Assembly: GCF_000284035.1 (NCBI RefSeq)
Contig: NC_016887.1
Coordinates: 3,410,001-3,474,000 of the forward strand
Direction: 5' to 3'
From: Nocardia cyriacigeorgica GUH-2
Lineage (GTDB): Bacteria; Actinomycetota; Actinomycetes; Mycobacteriales; Mycobacteriaceae
Length of the DNA: 64,000 nucleotides
Part shown: one piece after another, positions 49,693-58,547 of the stretch
How positions within the stretch are numbered: position 1 is the first letter of the stretch
Layout: each line of letters begins with the position of its first letter
The notes under the pieces: model-generated
Seen by the model: the letters and a program-made list of their open reading frames with translations, nothing else
Told to the model about the DNA's origin: nothing
Database searches by the model: none
Position numbers and translations under genes: made by a program

Positions 49693-50699
49693 GCGGCCTT
49701 GCGCAGCAGCCGGATCACCGCGCGTTCGATGATCGCCGTGCGTTCGGCGTCGGTGTCGACGCGGTTGGCGCGGCGCAGGGCCGCGGCGATCGTCGTGCCG
49801 TTCTCGAAGGCCTCGACCACCCGCGGATCGATGTAGGAATCTCGCGCCACGGAGGGTGTGTTGCCGAGGGCGTCGGCGACCTGTCCGAAGACCTCGCGTT
49901 CGACACGCCGTCGCCCCCGCTGTGATTGCGGACGTCGCGCCGAGCCGAACCCGGCGGCCGCCAGCACCGTGCCCTGCCAGGTCCGCAGATCCTTCACGGT
50001 GCATTCCGGGCTGGTCAGCTCCTTGAAGCGGGCGTTGATCTCCTCGGCGTGCAGCTCGTGGTAGCCGGTGCCGTCACGGTAGACCAGCAGCCGCGGTGTG
50101 TCCGTGCGTAGGCGCCGCAGGGTGCGCACCGCCTTGGCCGGCTGCGCACCGTGCACGCGGACCCGGCGCCGGATCCCGCCCTTGGCCACGTAGTCGAACA
50201 CCATCTCGTCGCCGGAGACCCGCACCTGATCGCGCAGCAGCGTGGCCACACCGCGGGTGCCGTTCTCCTCGGCGTATTCCTCACCGCCGACCCGGAATAC
50301 CCCGCGATCGACCAGACTGATCGCCAAGGCTTCGACCCGATGGCGCGCCGCGCCCCGCAGATCCAGATCGGCCGCGAGCCGGTCGCGCAGCTCTGGTAGC
50401 CGGCGTGCCAGATCGAGCACCCGATCGAATTTCTCCTCGTCGCGTTCCCGGCGCCACCGCTGGTGATACAGGTACTGCCGGCGGCCCGCCGCATCCACCC
50501 CGACGGCTTGGATATGACCATTCGGATACGGGCAGATCCACACCTTGCGCCAGGCCGGCGGGATCACCAGCGCGCGAATCCGCTCGAGCGTTTCGGCATC
50601 ATCGACCGGGTCCCCCGAATCGAGCACATAGGAGAATCCGCGCCCACGCGCGATCCTGCTGATGCCCGGGCCGTAGGGCCTGCTGCGCCGCAATCTCAT
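49686..50699 (-). CDS. DNA topoisomerase IB
   Basis: A 337-residue poxvirus-type IB topoisomerase that relaxes supercoils through a 3'-phosphotyrosine. The N-terminal domain includes RGFSYVLDSGDPVDDAETLE and WICPYPNGHIQAVGVDAAGR. The catalytic domain carries LVYRDGTGYHELHAEEINAR, KDLRTWQGTVLAAAGF (Lys, Arg, Trp cluster) and the active-site Tyr 289 in NTPSVARDSYIDPRVVEAF. Such enzymes are common extras in actinobacteria. The start is ATG at 50699. It is divergent from the SRPBCC-alcohol dehydrogenase operon. Confidence 0.92.
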   Translation of the reverse strand: MRLRRSRPYGPGISRIARGRGFSYVLDSGDPVDDAETLERIRALVIPPAWRKVWICPYPNGHIQAVGVDAAGRRQYLYHQRWRRERDEEKFDRVLDLARRLPELRDRLAADLDLRGAARHRVEALAISLVDRGVFRVGGEEYAEENGTRGVATLLRDQVRVSGDEMVFDYVAKGGIRRRVRVHGAQPAKAVRTLRRLRTDTPRLLVYRDGTGYHELHAEEINARFKELTSPECTVKDLRTWQGTVLAAAGFGSARRPQSQRGRRRVEREVFGQVADALGNTPSVARDSYIDPRVVEAFENGTTIAAALRRANRVDTDAERTAIIERAVIRLLRKAAG

Positions 50700-50858
50700 A
50701 CGTCCCTCCCCTCACCGAATTAGCCCGCCGCACCGATCTCACACCTGCCCGCCGTCCACGCGGGCGCGACATTGTTTGCCGAACACGGGGTATGCGGTGG
50801 GTGAATGCGGCAGGTCCGCGGGACCGGATGGCCGCCGATCGCACCGGAGGGAGCGCTC

Positions 50859-51362
50859 GTGGACTACATCGATAAGGCCAGGCACCAGGTGATCGACCTG
50901 GTCGGGAAAGTTGTGGGGGCCACCGGTGGCGGAGTGAGTACGCAAACGGTCACCATCGCGGCGCCGCGCGCGCAGGTACAGCGGTTCTGGCGGGATCCGG
51001 AGAATCTGTCGGCGGTCCTCGACGGCATCGCCCGCGTCAGCGCGACCGGTCCGGATCGGCTCGAGTGGCGGTTCGACCCGCTCGACGGTGAGTCGCTGCG
51101 CTGGGAAACCGAGGTGGTCGACAAGACGGACGAACTGCGGTTCGTCGGCGAACACGACGACCAGATCCGGGTGAGCTTCGCCGACGCCCCGCACGATCTC
51201 GGCACCGAGGTCACCATCCGCACGACCACACCCGCACCCGGTCTGCTCACCGGGGCCGTGGCCTTCACCGCCCTCTACCGCGCCCGCGCCCTGCTGCAAA
51301 CCGGCGAATCACCCACTCTCGCGCACAATCCCAGCGGCCGACGCGATGAACAGGAGACGTGA
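50859..51362 (+). CDS. SRPBCC (polyketide-cyclase-like) protein
   Basis: A 167-residue protein of the coenzyme Q-binding/START-like fold. APRAQVQRFWRDPENLSAVL opens the domain, DRLEWRFDPLDGESLRWETE and FADAPHDLGTEVTIRTTTPA follow. A short amphipathic N-terminus precedes it. GTG 50859 is preceded by GGAGGGAG. The stop TGA shares its A with the ATG of the alcohol dehydrogenase (TGATG), and another SRPBCC gene follows that one. The operon may detoxify or modify a hydrophobic alcohol or aldehyde. Confidence 0.82.
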   Translation: MDYIDKARHQVIDLVGKVVGATGGGVSTQTVTIAAPRAQVQRFWRDPENLSAVLDGIARVSATGPDRLEWRFDPLDGESLRWETEVVDKTDELRFVGEHDDQIRVSFADAPHDLGTEVTIRTTTPAPGLLTGAVAFTALYRARALLQTGESPTLAHNPSGRRDEQET

Positions 51363-52531
51363 TGCGTGCACTGTGCTGGAACGGCGTGAACGATCTCGCG
51401 GTCGAGACCGTGCCCGATCCACGGCTGGTCAATCCGCACGATGTGGTCGTGCAGGTGCGGTTGAGCACGACCTGTGGTTCGGACCTGCATTTCATCGACG
51501 GCTACCTGCCCGCGATGCGCGAAGGCGACGTGATCGGGCACGAATTCATGGGCGAGGTCGTCGAGACCGGTCCCGAGGTGCGTTCGACGAAGGTCGGCGA
51601 TCGGGTGGTGGTGCCGTCGTTCATCGGATGCGGGGCGTGCTGGTATTGCGGCAACGGCCTGTACTCGGCGTGTGACACCACCAATCCGAATGCCGCGCTG
51701 CAACAACCGCTGCTCGGCTATCCCTCCGGCGGAATCTACGGCTACACCCATCCTTTCGGCGGCTACCAGGGTTCGCACGCCGAATACATCCGGGTGCCGT
51801 TCGGCGATGTCAACTGCTTCACCATCCCCGACGGCATCACCGACGAACAAGCGCTGTTCTGCTCCGACGCGGTGCCGACGGGCCTGATGGGCGCCGACTT
51901 CTGCGAGATCTCCCCCGGCGATACGGTCGCGGTGTGGGGCAGCGGCGGAGTCGGTCTCATGGCCGCGCACACCGCGCGGCTGCTCGGCGCCGAACGGGTG
52001 ATCGTCATCGACCGCTTCCCCCGGCGGCTCGAACTCGCCCGCACCCACGCCGGCGCGGAGACCATCGACTACTCGGCCGTGGACAGCATCGTCGAGGCGC
52101 TGCGGGAAACCACCGGCGGACGCGGCCCCGACGCCTGTATCGACGCGGTCGGGATGGAGGGCCACGGCACCGGCGTGCAGCAGCTCTACGACAAGGCCAA
52201 ACAGTTGCTGCGGATGGGCACCGACCGGGCGACGTCGTTGCGGCAGGCGATCCTGGCCTGCCGCAAGGGCGGTGTGGTGTCGGTGCTCGGCGTCTACGGC
52301 GTCACCGACAAGTTCCCGATGGCGGTGATCACCAACAAGGGGCTGACCATCCGCTCGGCCCAGCAGCGCGGGCAGGCCTACATGCCGCGCATGTTCGACT
52401 ACCTCGAGCAGGGCGATCTGGATCCGTCCTATCTCATCACCCACGATCTGCCGTTGACCGAGGCGGTGCGCGGCTACGACCTGTTCAAGAACAGCAAACA
52501 GGAGTGTGTGCGCGCCGTGTTCCGCCCATGA
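51362..52531 (+). CDS. zinc-dependent alcohol dehydrogenase (glutathione-independent formaldehyde-dehydrogenase-like)
   Basis: A 389-residue MDR enzyme. The catalytic zinc site is Cys 38, His 60 and Glu 61 in TTCGSDLHF and GHEFMGEV. The structural zinc Cys set is 90, 93, 96 and 104 in IGCGACWYCGNGLYSACD. The NAD-binding motif is VAVWGSGGVGLMAAHTARLL. An insert around residues 110-135 (LLGYPSGGIYGYTHPFGGYQ) marks the subgroup that oxidises formaldehyde or other short alcohols and aldehydes without glutathione. It is translationally coupled to one SRPBCC gene and followed, 33 bp on, by another. Confidence 0.9.
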   Translation: MRALCWNGVNDLAVETVPDPRLVNPHDVVVQVRLSTTCGSDLHFIDGYLPAMREGDVIGHEFMGEVVETGPEVRSTKVGDRVVVPSFIGCGACWYCGNGLYSACDTTNPNAALQQPLLGYPSGGIYGYTHPFGGYQGSHAEYIRVPFGDVNCFTIPDGITDEQALFCSDAVPTGLMGADFCEISPGDTVAVWGSGGVGLMAAHTARLLGAERVIVIDRFPRRLELARTHAGAETIDYSAVDSIVEALRETTGGRGPDACIDAVGMEGHGTGVQQLYDKAKQLLRMGTDRATSLRQAILACRKGGVVSVLGVYGVTDKFPMAVITNKGLTIRSAQQRGQAYMPRMFDYLEQGDLDPSYLITHDLPLTEAVRGYDLFKNSKQECVRAVFRP

Positions 52532-52564
52532 CCGAACCGGTGCACCCGAGAAAGGCAGGACATC

Positions 52565-53020
52565 ATGGTCGAGGTCCGGACCGAGGTGAGCGCGTCGCCG
52601 CAGCAGATCTTCGCGGTGCTCGCCGATGGCTGGTCGTATGCGAGCTGGGTGGTCGGTGCCTCCCACATCCGGGAGGTCGACAGCAGCTGGCCGCAGGTGG
52701 GTGCGCAGATCCACCACCGGGTGGGTCCGTGTCCGCTCACCATCGACGACACCACCACTGTGCGGGCCGTCGACCCGCCGCACAGTCTCGAGCTGGATGC
52801 GGGGCTGTGGCCGTTCGGCGCGGCCTGGATCCGGCTCGATCTGATCGAGATCGCACCGGGCCGCACCGAGATCCGGATGGCGGAGCAGGCCGTGCGCGGT
52901 CCGGGCCGCTGGCTGCCCGGACCGGCCGAAGGCGTGCTGCTGGCCCCGCGCAACAAGGAGGCGCTGGCCCGCCTCGCCGATATCGCCGTCGGCAAGAAGC
53001 AGCCCTCCGCACGATCCTGA
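52565..53020 (+). CDS. SRPBCC domain protein
   Basis: A 151-residue START-like protein (VEVRTEVSASPQQIFAVLAD, WSYASWVVGASHIREVDSSW, ITAP-like end LLAPRNKEALARLADIA). The length and strand order fit a single helix-grip domain, which binds hydrophobic ligands. It lies 33 bp after the alcohol dehydrogenase gene with AGAAAGG upstream, completing a three-gene operon. Its 3' end is 7 bp from the convergent TPP-enzyme gene, with no visible terminator. Confidence 0.8.
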   Translation: MVEVRTEVSASPQQIFAVLADGWSYASWVVGASHIREVDSSWPQVGAQIHHRVGPCPLTIDDTTTVRAVDPPHSLELDAGLWPFGAAWIRLDLIEIAPGRTEIRMAEQAVRGPGRWLPGPAEGVLLAPRNKEALARLADIAVGKKQPSARS

Positions 53021-53027
53021 AGGCGCG

Positions 53028-54821
53028 CTAGCCGTTTCGGTGGCGGGCGAAGAACCGCCGGGTCTTCTGCTTGACCGAGTGCGCCAGCACCGGCCCCGCG
53101 TCCTCGTCGCCGTGTAGTAGCGCCCGCGCCAGCGAGGAGAACTGCTCGAAGGTGGTGTTGGGCGGGATAGGCGCCACATTCGGATCGCAGACGATGTCGA
53201 GCACCACCGGCCGCGAACTCGCTAGCGCACTCGACCAGGCGCCGGCCAATTCGGCCGGGTCGTCGATGGATCGGGCGCCGAGCCCGAGGCTGCGGGCGAA
53301 CGCGGCGTAGTCGACGTCGGGCAGGGTCTGCGAATCCGGGAACTTCGGCGCGCCGTGCATGCCGCGCAGTTCCCAGGTCACCTGGTTGAGATCGTTGTTG
53401 TGCAGCACCGCGACGATCAGCCGCGGATCCTGCCACTGCCGCCAATAGCGGGCGATGGTGATGAGTTCGGCCAGTCCGTTCATCTGCATCGCACCGTCGC
53501 CGACCAGCGCGATGGCGGGCCGGTCGGGGTAGGCCCATTTGGCGCCGATGGCGTAGGGCACCGCGCAGCCCATGCTGGCCAGCGTGCCCGACAGCGACCC
53601 GCGCATCGCACCGTGGAAACGCAGATGCCGGGCGTACCAGTCGGCCGAGGTTCCCGAATCCGCGGTGACCAGGGCGTTGTCGGGGAGCTGCGGAGACAGC
53701 TCGGAGAAGATGCGCATCGGATTGATCGGATCGGCGTCGAGCATCGCGACCTCGTCGGCGACGCGCCACCACTGCGTTACCTCCTGCTCCACCCGCTTGC
53801 GCCAGGACCGGTCACGCTTGCGGCGCACCAGCGGAATCAGCTCGCGCAGCGCGGCTTTCGCATCCGCGACGATGCTCACCTCATACGGGTAGCGCATGCC
53901 GATCCAGGCGCCGGAGCGGTCGATCTGGATGCCGCGCACCTGCCCGAACTCGGGCAGATACTCGCTGTAGGGGAAGTTGGAGCCGATGGTGAGCAGGGTG
54001 TCGGCCTCCGACATCAGGAAATGGCTGGCCGTGGTGCCGAGCAGACCGAGCGATCCGGTCACCCACGGCTCGGTATCGGGCAGCACGTCCTTGCCCAGCA
54101 GCGCCTTGGCCACGCCGGCGCCGAGCAGATCGGCCAGCCGGGTCAGCTCCTCGGCGCAGCCACGGGCACCCTGCCCCACCAGAATCGCGACCCGCTCCCC
54201 CGCGTCGAGAATCTCCGCCGCGCGGTGCAGCGCCTCGGCGTCCGGTGACACGACGCCCTCGCTCAGGCCCAGGCTCGACGGCACATTCTTCATCTCGTGC
54301 GCGGGGGCGGTGTAGTCGAGCGAGAACACGTCGGCGGGAACGATCACCGCCGTCGGCGCGCGTTCGGCGATCGCGACCCGGAATGCCCGGTCCAGCACAT
54401 TCGGTAACTGCTGCGGGACCACGCACAGCTGCGAATACGCGCTGCACACGTCCTTGAAGGCCGCGGGCAGGTCGATCTCCTGCTGATGCGAACCGCCCAG
54501 GGCGCTGCGCTCGGTCTGGCCGACGATGGCCACCACGGGGACGTGATCGAGTTTGGCGTCGTAGAGGCCGTTGAGCAGATGGATCGCGCCCGGACCGCCG
54601 GTCGCCGCGCACACCCCGACCGAGCCGGAGAACTTGGCGAATCCGACGGCCTCGAAGGCGGCCATCTCCTCATGCCGGGCCTGGACGAACTGCGGATGCC
54701 CGACCCCCTCCGCCCAGGCGGCGAGCAACCCGTTGATTCCGTCGCCGGGATAACCGAAGACCTGGCGCACACCCCATTCCCCGAGGCGGCGCAACAGCAC
54801 ATCGCCGACCTGCTCGGCCAT
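53028..54821 (-). CDS. thiamine-pyrophosphate enzyme (pyruvate oxidase PoxB-like)
   Basis: A 597-residue three-domain TPP enzyme. The N-terminal domain FGYPGDGINGLLAAWAEGVG, with the activating Glu in VQARHEEMAAFEAVGFAKF, precedes a central domain (AILVGQGARGCAEELTRLAD) and the TPP-binding motif GDGAMQMNGLAELITIARYW followed by VLHNNDLNQV. Pyruvate oxidases decarboxylate pyruvate to acetate and pass electrons to quinone or oxygen; acetolactate synthase is the alternative, but no regulatory subunit is near. It lies 18 bp downstream of dps on the same strand, so both are probably induced together under stress. Confidence 0.85.
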   Translation of the reverse strand: MAEQVGDVLLRRLGEWGVRQVFGYPGDGINGLLAAWAEGVGHPQFVQARHEEMAAFEAVGFAKFSGSVGVCAATGGPGAIHLLNGLYDAKLDHVPVVAIVGQTERSALGGSHQQEIDLPAAFKDVCSAYSQLCVVPQQLPNVLDRAFRVAIAERAPTAVIVPADVFSLDYTAPAHEMKNVPSSLGLSEGVVSPDAEALHRAAEILDAGERVAILVGQGARGCAEELTRLADLLGAGVAKALLGKDVLPDTEPWVTGSLGLLGTTASHFLMSEADTLLTIGSNFPYSEYLPEFGQVRGIQIDRSGAWIGMRYPYEVSIVADAKAALRELIPLVRRKRDRSWRKRVEQEVTQWWRVADEVAMLDADPINPMRIFSELSPQLPDNALVTADSGTSADWYARHLRFHGAMRGSLSGTLASMGCAVPYAIGAKWAYPDRPAIALVGDGAMQMNGLAELITIARYWRQWQDPRLIVAVLHNNDLNQVTWELRGMHGAPKFPDSQTLPDVDYAAFARSLGLGARSIDDPAELAGAWSSALASSRPVVLDIVCDPNVAPIPPNTTFEQFSSLARALLHGDEDAGPVLAHSVKQKTRRFFARHRNG

Positions 54822-54839
54822 GACGTCTCCTCTCGCCGG

Positions 54840-55319
54840 TCAGGCCGTGGCCAGCTGGGCCTGCCACATCCAGTGCAGTTGCTCGAGCCGGGCGGCGATC
54901 TCGATGAACAGATCCTGGGTCACCGGATCGGACTTCTCGGTGGTGTCGATGCGCTCGCGGAACCGGCCGATGACGGTGGCCAGGTTGTCCACGATCGCGG
55001 TGATGACGTCGGTGTCCTGCTGCCAGCCGTCGGGGAAGCCGAGCCCGGCCGCTTCCTTGGCCACCGTCTGCGCCCGCCCGTCGGGGCTGACGCCGATCGA
55101 GGTGGCGCGCTCGGCCACGTCGTCGGTGAATCCACGCGCGGCGGTCACCAGCTCGTCCAAGGCCAGATGCAGGGGACGGAAGTTCGGGCCGACGACATTC
55201 CAGTGGGCTTGTTTGGCGATCAGCGACAGATCGATGAGATCGACCACGCTCGCTCGCAGGGCGTCACCGGTGATGCGCTGCGCTTCGGCGTCGAGGGTGC
55301 TCTTGATGGGAACCGACAT
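54840..55319 (-). CDS. dps: Dps-type DNA-binding ferritin
   Basis: A 159-residue Dps protein that stores iron and protects DNA from peroxide. The inter-subunit ferroxidase site is visible as AKQAHWNVVGPNFRPLHLAL followed by DELVTAARGFTDDVAERATS, with the His, Asp and Glu ligands in place. The N-terminus has one Lys (MSVPIKSTLDAEAQ), so DNA binding may be modest. ATG 55319 follows AGAGGAGG. A SigF-type promoter (GTTT-N14-GGGTAG) lies upstream; the poxB-like gene follows in the same operon. Confidence 0.92.
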   Translation of the reverse strand: MSVPIKSTLDAEAQRITGDALRASVVDLIDLSLIAKQAHWNVVGPNFRPLHLALDELVTAARGFTDDVAERATSIGVSPDGRAQTVAKEAAGLGFPDGWQQDTDVITAIVDNLATVIGRFRERIDTTEKSDPVTQDLFIEIAARLEQLHWMWQAQLATA

Positions 55320-55363
55320 CGTTATTGCCTCCTCTGAGTTGTTGTCCACCGGTCACGATCGGT

Positions 55364-55387
55364 CTACCCGGTTCCCGGCGGGCAAAC
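55364..55387 (-). promoter_or_regulatory. SigF/SigB-type promoter of dps
   Basis: On the minus strand GTTT and GGGTAG are 14 bp apart, 45 bases before the dps start. A divergent GTGT-N15-GGGTAC element for the flavodoxin-like gene lies at 55398-55422. Confidence 0.5.
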
Positions 55388-55472
55388 CCGGGCGCCGGTG
55401 TCGGCGCCGCCACAGCGGGTACTGCCCTGGCACACGCCGCCTGCGAGGCCGGCCGGACCGGGAGGAGTGAAC

Positions 55473-56078
55473 ATGACCGAGCTCAATGCCGTGGCACTGG
55501 TGTGCACGTTGAAGAAATCGCCCGCCGAATCCAGTAGTGATCTGCTGGCGAGCCAACTGCTGGCCGAATTCGCTCGCCACGACGTGCGCGGTGAGATCGT
55601 GCGGGTGGTCGACTACGACGTGCTGCCCGGGATCACCCCCGATGAGGGCGACGGCGATCAGTGGCCGCGGATTCGCGAGCGCATCCTGGCCGCCGACATC
55701 CTGCTCGTGTCCACACCGACGTGGCTGGGCCACATGTCCTCGGTCGCGCAGCGGATGCTCGAACGGCTCGACGCCGAACTGTCCAATACCGACGACCGCG
55801 GCCGCCCCGTCATGTTCGGCAAGGTCGCCACGGCGGCGGTGGTCGGCAACGAGGACGGCGCGCACAAGATCATCGCCGATCTGTTCCAGGCACTCGACGA
55901 CATCGGGTTCACCATTCCCGGCCAGGGCGGGACCTATTGGAACGGCGAGGCCATGAGCGGTGTCGACTACCTGGACCTGGATTCGGTGCCCAAGGCCGTC
56001 GCCACCACGAACGCGACCCTGGCGCGCAACGCCGCGCACCTGGCGCGGCTGCTGCGGGCCGAGCCCTACCCGGCCTGA
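55473..56078 (+). CDS. flavodoxin-like NAD(P)H-dependent FMN reductase family protein
   Basis: A 201-residue flavodoxin-fold protein. ALVCTLKKSPAESSSDLLAS is the phosphate-binding loop for FMN, ILLVSTPTWLGHMSSVAQRM the flavin loop, and KVATAAVVGNEDGAHKIIAD the third. A quinone or azo reductase, or a NAD(P)H:FMN oxidoreductase, is likely. The ATG follows GGGAGGAG. It is divergent from dps and convergent with the iron permease, both stress or iron genes. A GTGT-N15-GGGTAC element lies 51 bases upstream. Confidence 0.85.
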   Translation: MTELNAVALVCTLKKSPAESSSDLLASQLLAEFARHDVRGEIVRVVDYDVLPGITPDEGDGDQWPRIRERILAADILLVSTPTWLGHMSSVAQRMLERLDAELSNTDDRGRPVMFGKVATAAVVGNEDGAHKIIADLFQALDDIGFTIPGQGGTYWNGEAMSGVDYLDLDSVPKAVATTNATLARNAAHLARLLRAEPYPA

Positions 56079-56091
56079 GCGACCGAGCGGG

Positions 56092-56499
56092 TCAGCTGGA
56101 CTCGTGCCGCTCCAGGCCGACGGCGTCGGTGAGTTCCTCGCGATGCTGGCGCAGGCCCGGATATTCGGGACCGAGTTCGTCCATCAGATCACCCAGGGCG
56201 TCGGCGATGGCATTGAGTTTGTGCTGCACGGCGTCATCGGAGCGGGTCTGGGTGTTCTGCAGCAGCGCGACCAGCAGGAAGGTGATGATCGTGGTGGCGG
56301 TGTTGATCACCAGCTGCCAGCTATCGATATTGCGCAACACCAGGATGCTCGGTGCCCAGACCAGCACGATCAGCACACAGAAGGCGAAGAACCAGGCCTT
56401 CGACACCATGGCCGCCGCCTGGGTGGCGAACCGGTCGAAGATCGATTGTTTGCCGGTGACATCGGACGGCAGAAGCGCACGGCCTCGCTTCTCGGTCAT
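56092..56499 (-). CDS. low-affinity iron permease family membrane protein
   Basis: A 135-residue membrane protein of the Fet4-like low-affinity iron permease family. AWFFAFCVLIVLVWAPSILV and WQLVINTATTIITFLLVALL are the two helices, and the conserved QNTQTRSDDAVQHKLNAIAD follows, leading to a helical tail (ALGDLMDELGPEYPGL). Whether bacterial members carry iron is not certain. The start is ATG 56499 with GAGGAGG. A consensus SigF-type promoter lies upstream. Confidence 0.85.
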   Translation of the reverse strand: MTEKRGRALLPSDVTGKQSIFDRFATQAAAMVSKAWFFAFCVLIVLVWAPSILVLRNIDSWQLVINTATTIITFLLVALLQNTQTRSDDAVQHKLNAIADALGDLMDELGPEYPGLRQHREELTDAVGLERHESS

Positions 56500-56562
56500 G
56501 GCGGACCTCCTCACGCTCACCGCCCGGCACGCGGCGCGGTTCGTTATCGCTGTATGGGCGCC

Positions 56563-56588
56563 GTACCCGGTTGATTGCCGAGGCAAAC
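56563..56588 (-). promoter_or_regulatory. consensus SigF/SigB-type promoter of the iron permease gene
   Basis: On the minus strand GTTT and GGGTAC are separated by 16 bp, matching the SigF consensus, 64 bases before the start codon. Confidence 0.55.
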
Positions 56589-56783
56589 GTTTCGCGTCTT
56601 TTCCCGCCGGGCCGAATTATGGCCGACGGCGGCGTCGATGGAATTGTGGATTCCTACGATGGGCGCGGCGATATCGGCTGAAGAATCAAAAACGATGTGG
56701 CGAGGGACATTTCGGGTGCGGTGTGTGTTCTGATGGGGCCGGTCCCGAATCCGGGACACCATCGCACAACCGAGGATTGTTTT

Positions 56784-56951
56784 ATGAACTCCAGAATTAT
56801 CCGTCCGCTCGCCGTCGCCGGCCTGGTGCTCACCGCGGCAGCCATCGGCGCCGCCCCCGCCTCCGCCGAGACCGCCGCGCCCGTCTCCGGCTCGGTGGAG
56901 GTGTGCGCGCCCATCCACCTCGGGCCGCTGGAGCTCAGCTTCTGCCTGTAA
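56784..56951 (+). CDS. small secreted two-cysteine peptide
   Basis: A 55-residue precursor. The signal peptide (RIIRPLAVAGLVLTAAAIGA, cut probably after PASA) leaves a mature peptide of about 27 residues, SVEVCAPIHLGPLELSFCL at its end, with two Cys that could form a disulfide. The ATG follows CGAGGA. The 5' leader carries a small hairpin, GTCCCG-AATC-CGGGAC, at 56742-56757. No family recognised; short exported peptides of this style are common in Nocardia-like genomes and may be envelope or signalling peptides. Confidence 0.65.
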   Translation: MNSRIIRPLAVAGLVLTAAAIGAAPASAETAAPVSGSVEVCAPIHLGPLELSFCL

Positions 56952-57158
56952 GCACCGCCTCCGGTCGCCGCGGCGGTGGCGTGTCCCGTCGCCACCGCCG
57001 CGCGACTCGCCCAGCCCGGCCCCGGCGCCGATTGTTGGAATCTATAAACGTTTTCGGCATCCGTTCCACCTTGTCACAACCGAAGGTCACAACCCGGCAA
57101 CGGCTTCGCGCGGTAGCGTGAGTCCCTGCCCAGTGGCCCTGGGTGGGAAGGAATTACC

Positions 57159-58397
57159 ATGTCTGTCGCAGCCTCCGCCGAACCATTTCTCACCTCCTCC
57201 GGTCGGCCGGTATCCACACCACTCAAGGATGTACGGACCATTTCCCGTCAAATGGTGGGCCATTTCATCGAAAACGTCGTCCCGTGCGCCACGCTGCCCG
57301 GCGAAGCGCTCGACGGTGATATCACCACCGTGACGCGGGTCTGCCTGGAATTGACCAACAGCATGCTCGACGGCCGCGATCTACGTGGCCGCACCGAACG
57401 GGTGCAGGACGCCGCCGCCGATTGGGCGCGCGAAGGCATTCCGATCGACACCATTCATCACGCCATCCACGAAGGTTTCAAGCTCGGTTTCGATCTGATC
57501 CTGGAAAACGGCACGATCCACGACTTCGATACCGCGGTCGGGGTGGCCCGGCGGTTGATGGACGCCCAGGATATGATCAACTCCGCGGTCTCGGTGGCCT
57601 ATGTCCGCGAACTGCGTTCGGTGGTCAGCGAACACCACACCGCGGTGCACACGCTGACCTCGGCACTGCTGGGCGGCCAGAGCACCTCCACCATGGCCCG
57701 CGAATGCGGCATCGAGGTCGCCGACCGCTATCACGTGGTGGCACTGGAGCTTCCACCGCATCCGGAGGAGCAGGTCTCCGCCCTGGACGAGAAGGTGGTC
57801 GCGCGCCGCAAGCTGCGTCGGGTACAAGCCGAGCTGGCCAACCGGTGCGCGGGCAAGGTGCTGTCGCTGCTGAGCGTCGACGGGGGCACCCTGCTACTAC
57901 CCGCCACCGAATTCACCGACGCCGATCTCGACGCACTGATCGAAAACCTCTCCCGCGCAGGGCAGGTGCCGATCCGCGCAGTGGCGATGACGGCCACGCC
58001 CGCACAGGTCCCGGCCGTCGCCGAGCAGGTCCACGAGCTCGTCGACATCGTCCATCTGCTCGGCGGGGCGAGCAAGGTGTATCGCCCGCACGAGCTGGCC
58101 TTCGAATACCAGCTGACCCGGCCCGGGCCCGCCCGCGACTACCTCAGCTCGGTGCTGGACTCCCTCGAAGCCCACCCGGAACTGCTCACCACCCTCGAGG
58201 TCCATATGGCCACGAATATGCAGCGCTCCCGCTCGGCCCGGCGCCTGTTCGTGCACACCAACACCGTGGACTACCGGTTGAAACGCATCGGCCAGATCAC
58301 CGGCTTCGACCCCAATGATGTGACCGGCCTGTGCTATCTGCGCGCGGCACTGCTGATTCGCGCCCATCGCGGGCGCAGCACCGCCGACGTCGCTTGA
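57159..58397 (+). CDS. PucR/CdaR-type transcriptional regulator
   Basis: A 412-residue regulator with a variable N-terminal sensory region, a GGDEF-like middle (VADRYHVVALELPPHPEEQV, SLLSVDGGTLLLPATEF) and the C-terminal PucR helix-turn-helix. The latter is MATNMQRSRSARRLFVHTNT followed by VDYRLKRIGQITGFDPNDV. The N-terminal part resembles RsbT-type co-antagonist-like helical domains (WAREGIPIDTIHHAIHEGFK). These regulators often control purine or amino-acid catabolism or virulence genes. The ATG follows GGAAGGAA. The nearest possible target is the epimerase-like gene downstream. Confidence 0.88.
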   Translation: MSVAASAEPFLTSSGRPVSTPLKDVRTISRQMVGHFIENVVPCATLPGEALDGDITTVTRVCLELTNSMLDGRDLRGRTERVQDAAADWAREGIPIDTIHHAIHEGFKLGFDLILENGTIHDFDTAVGVARRLMDAQDMINSAVSVAYVRELRSVVSEHHTAVHTLTSALLGGQSTSTMARECGIEVADRYHVVALELPPHPEEQVSALDEKVVARRKLRRVQAELANRCAGKVLSLLSVDGGTLLLPATEFTDADLDALIENLSRAGQVPIRAVAMTATPAQVPAVAEQVHELVDIVHLLGGASKVYRPHELAFEYQLTRPGPARDYLSSVLDSLEAHPELLTTLEVHMATNMQRSRSARRLFVHTNTVDYRLKRIGQITGFDPNDVTGLCYLRAALLIRAHRGRSTADVA

Positions 58398-58547
58398 GCT
58401 TGCGGCCGCCGGCCTCACATTCGGCGCTGCTGTTCCGTCAGACTGAGGTACCGCGCGCCACGCTGTCGGCCGCCCCGGCCTGTCACACAGGACTCGCGCG
58501 CGGTGTCTGGTGTCCGCCCCCGAACATCACGCGATCGAGAGAAGAAC

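Noticed and set aside
50774..50793. GTTT and GGGTAT ahead of the SRPBCC-alcohol dehydrogenase operon as a SigF promoter
   Set aside because: The spacing is 10 bp rather than 14-17, so it does not fit the promoter pattern.
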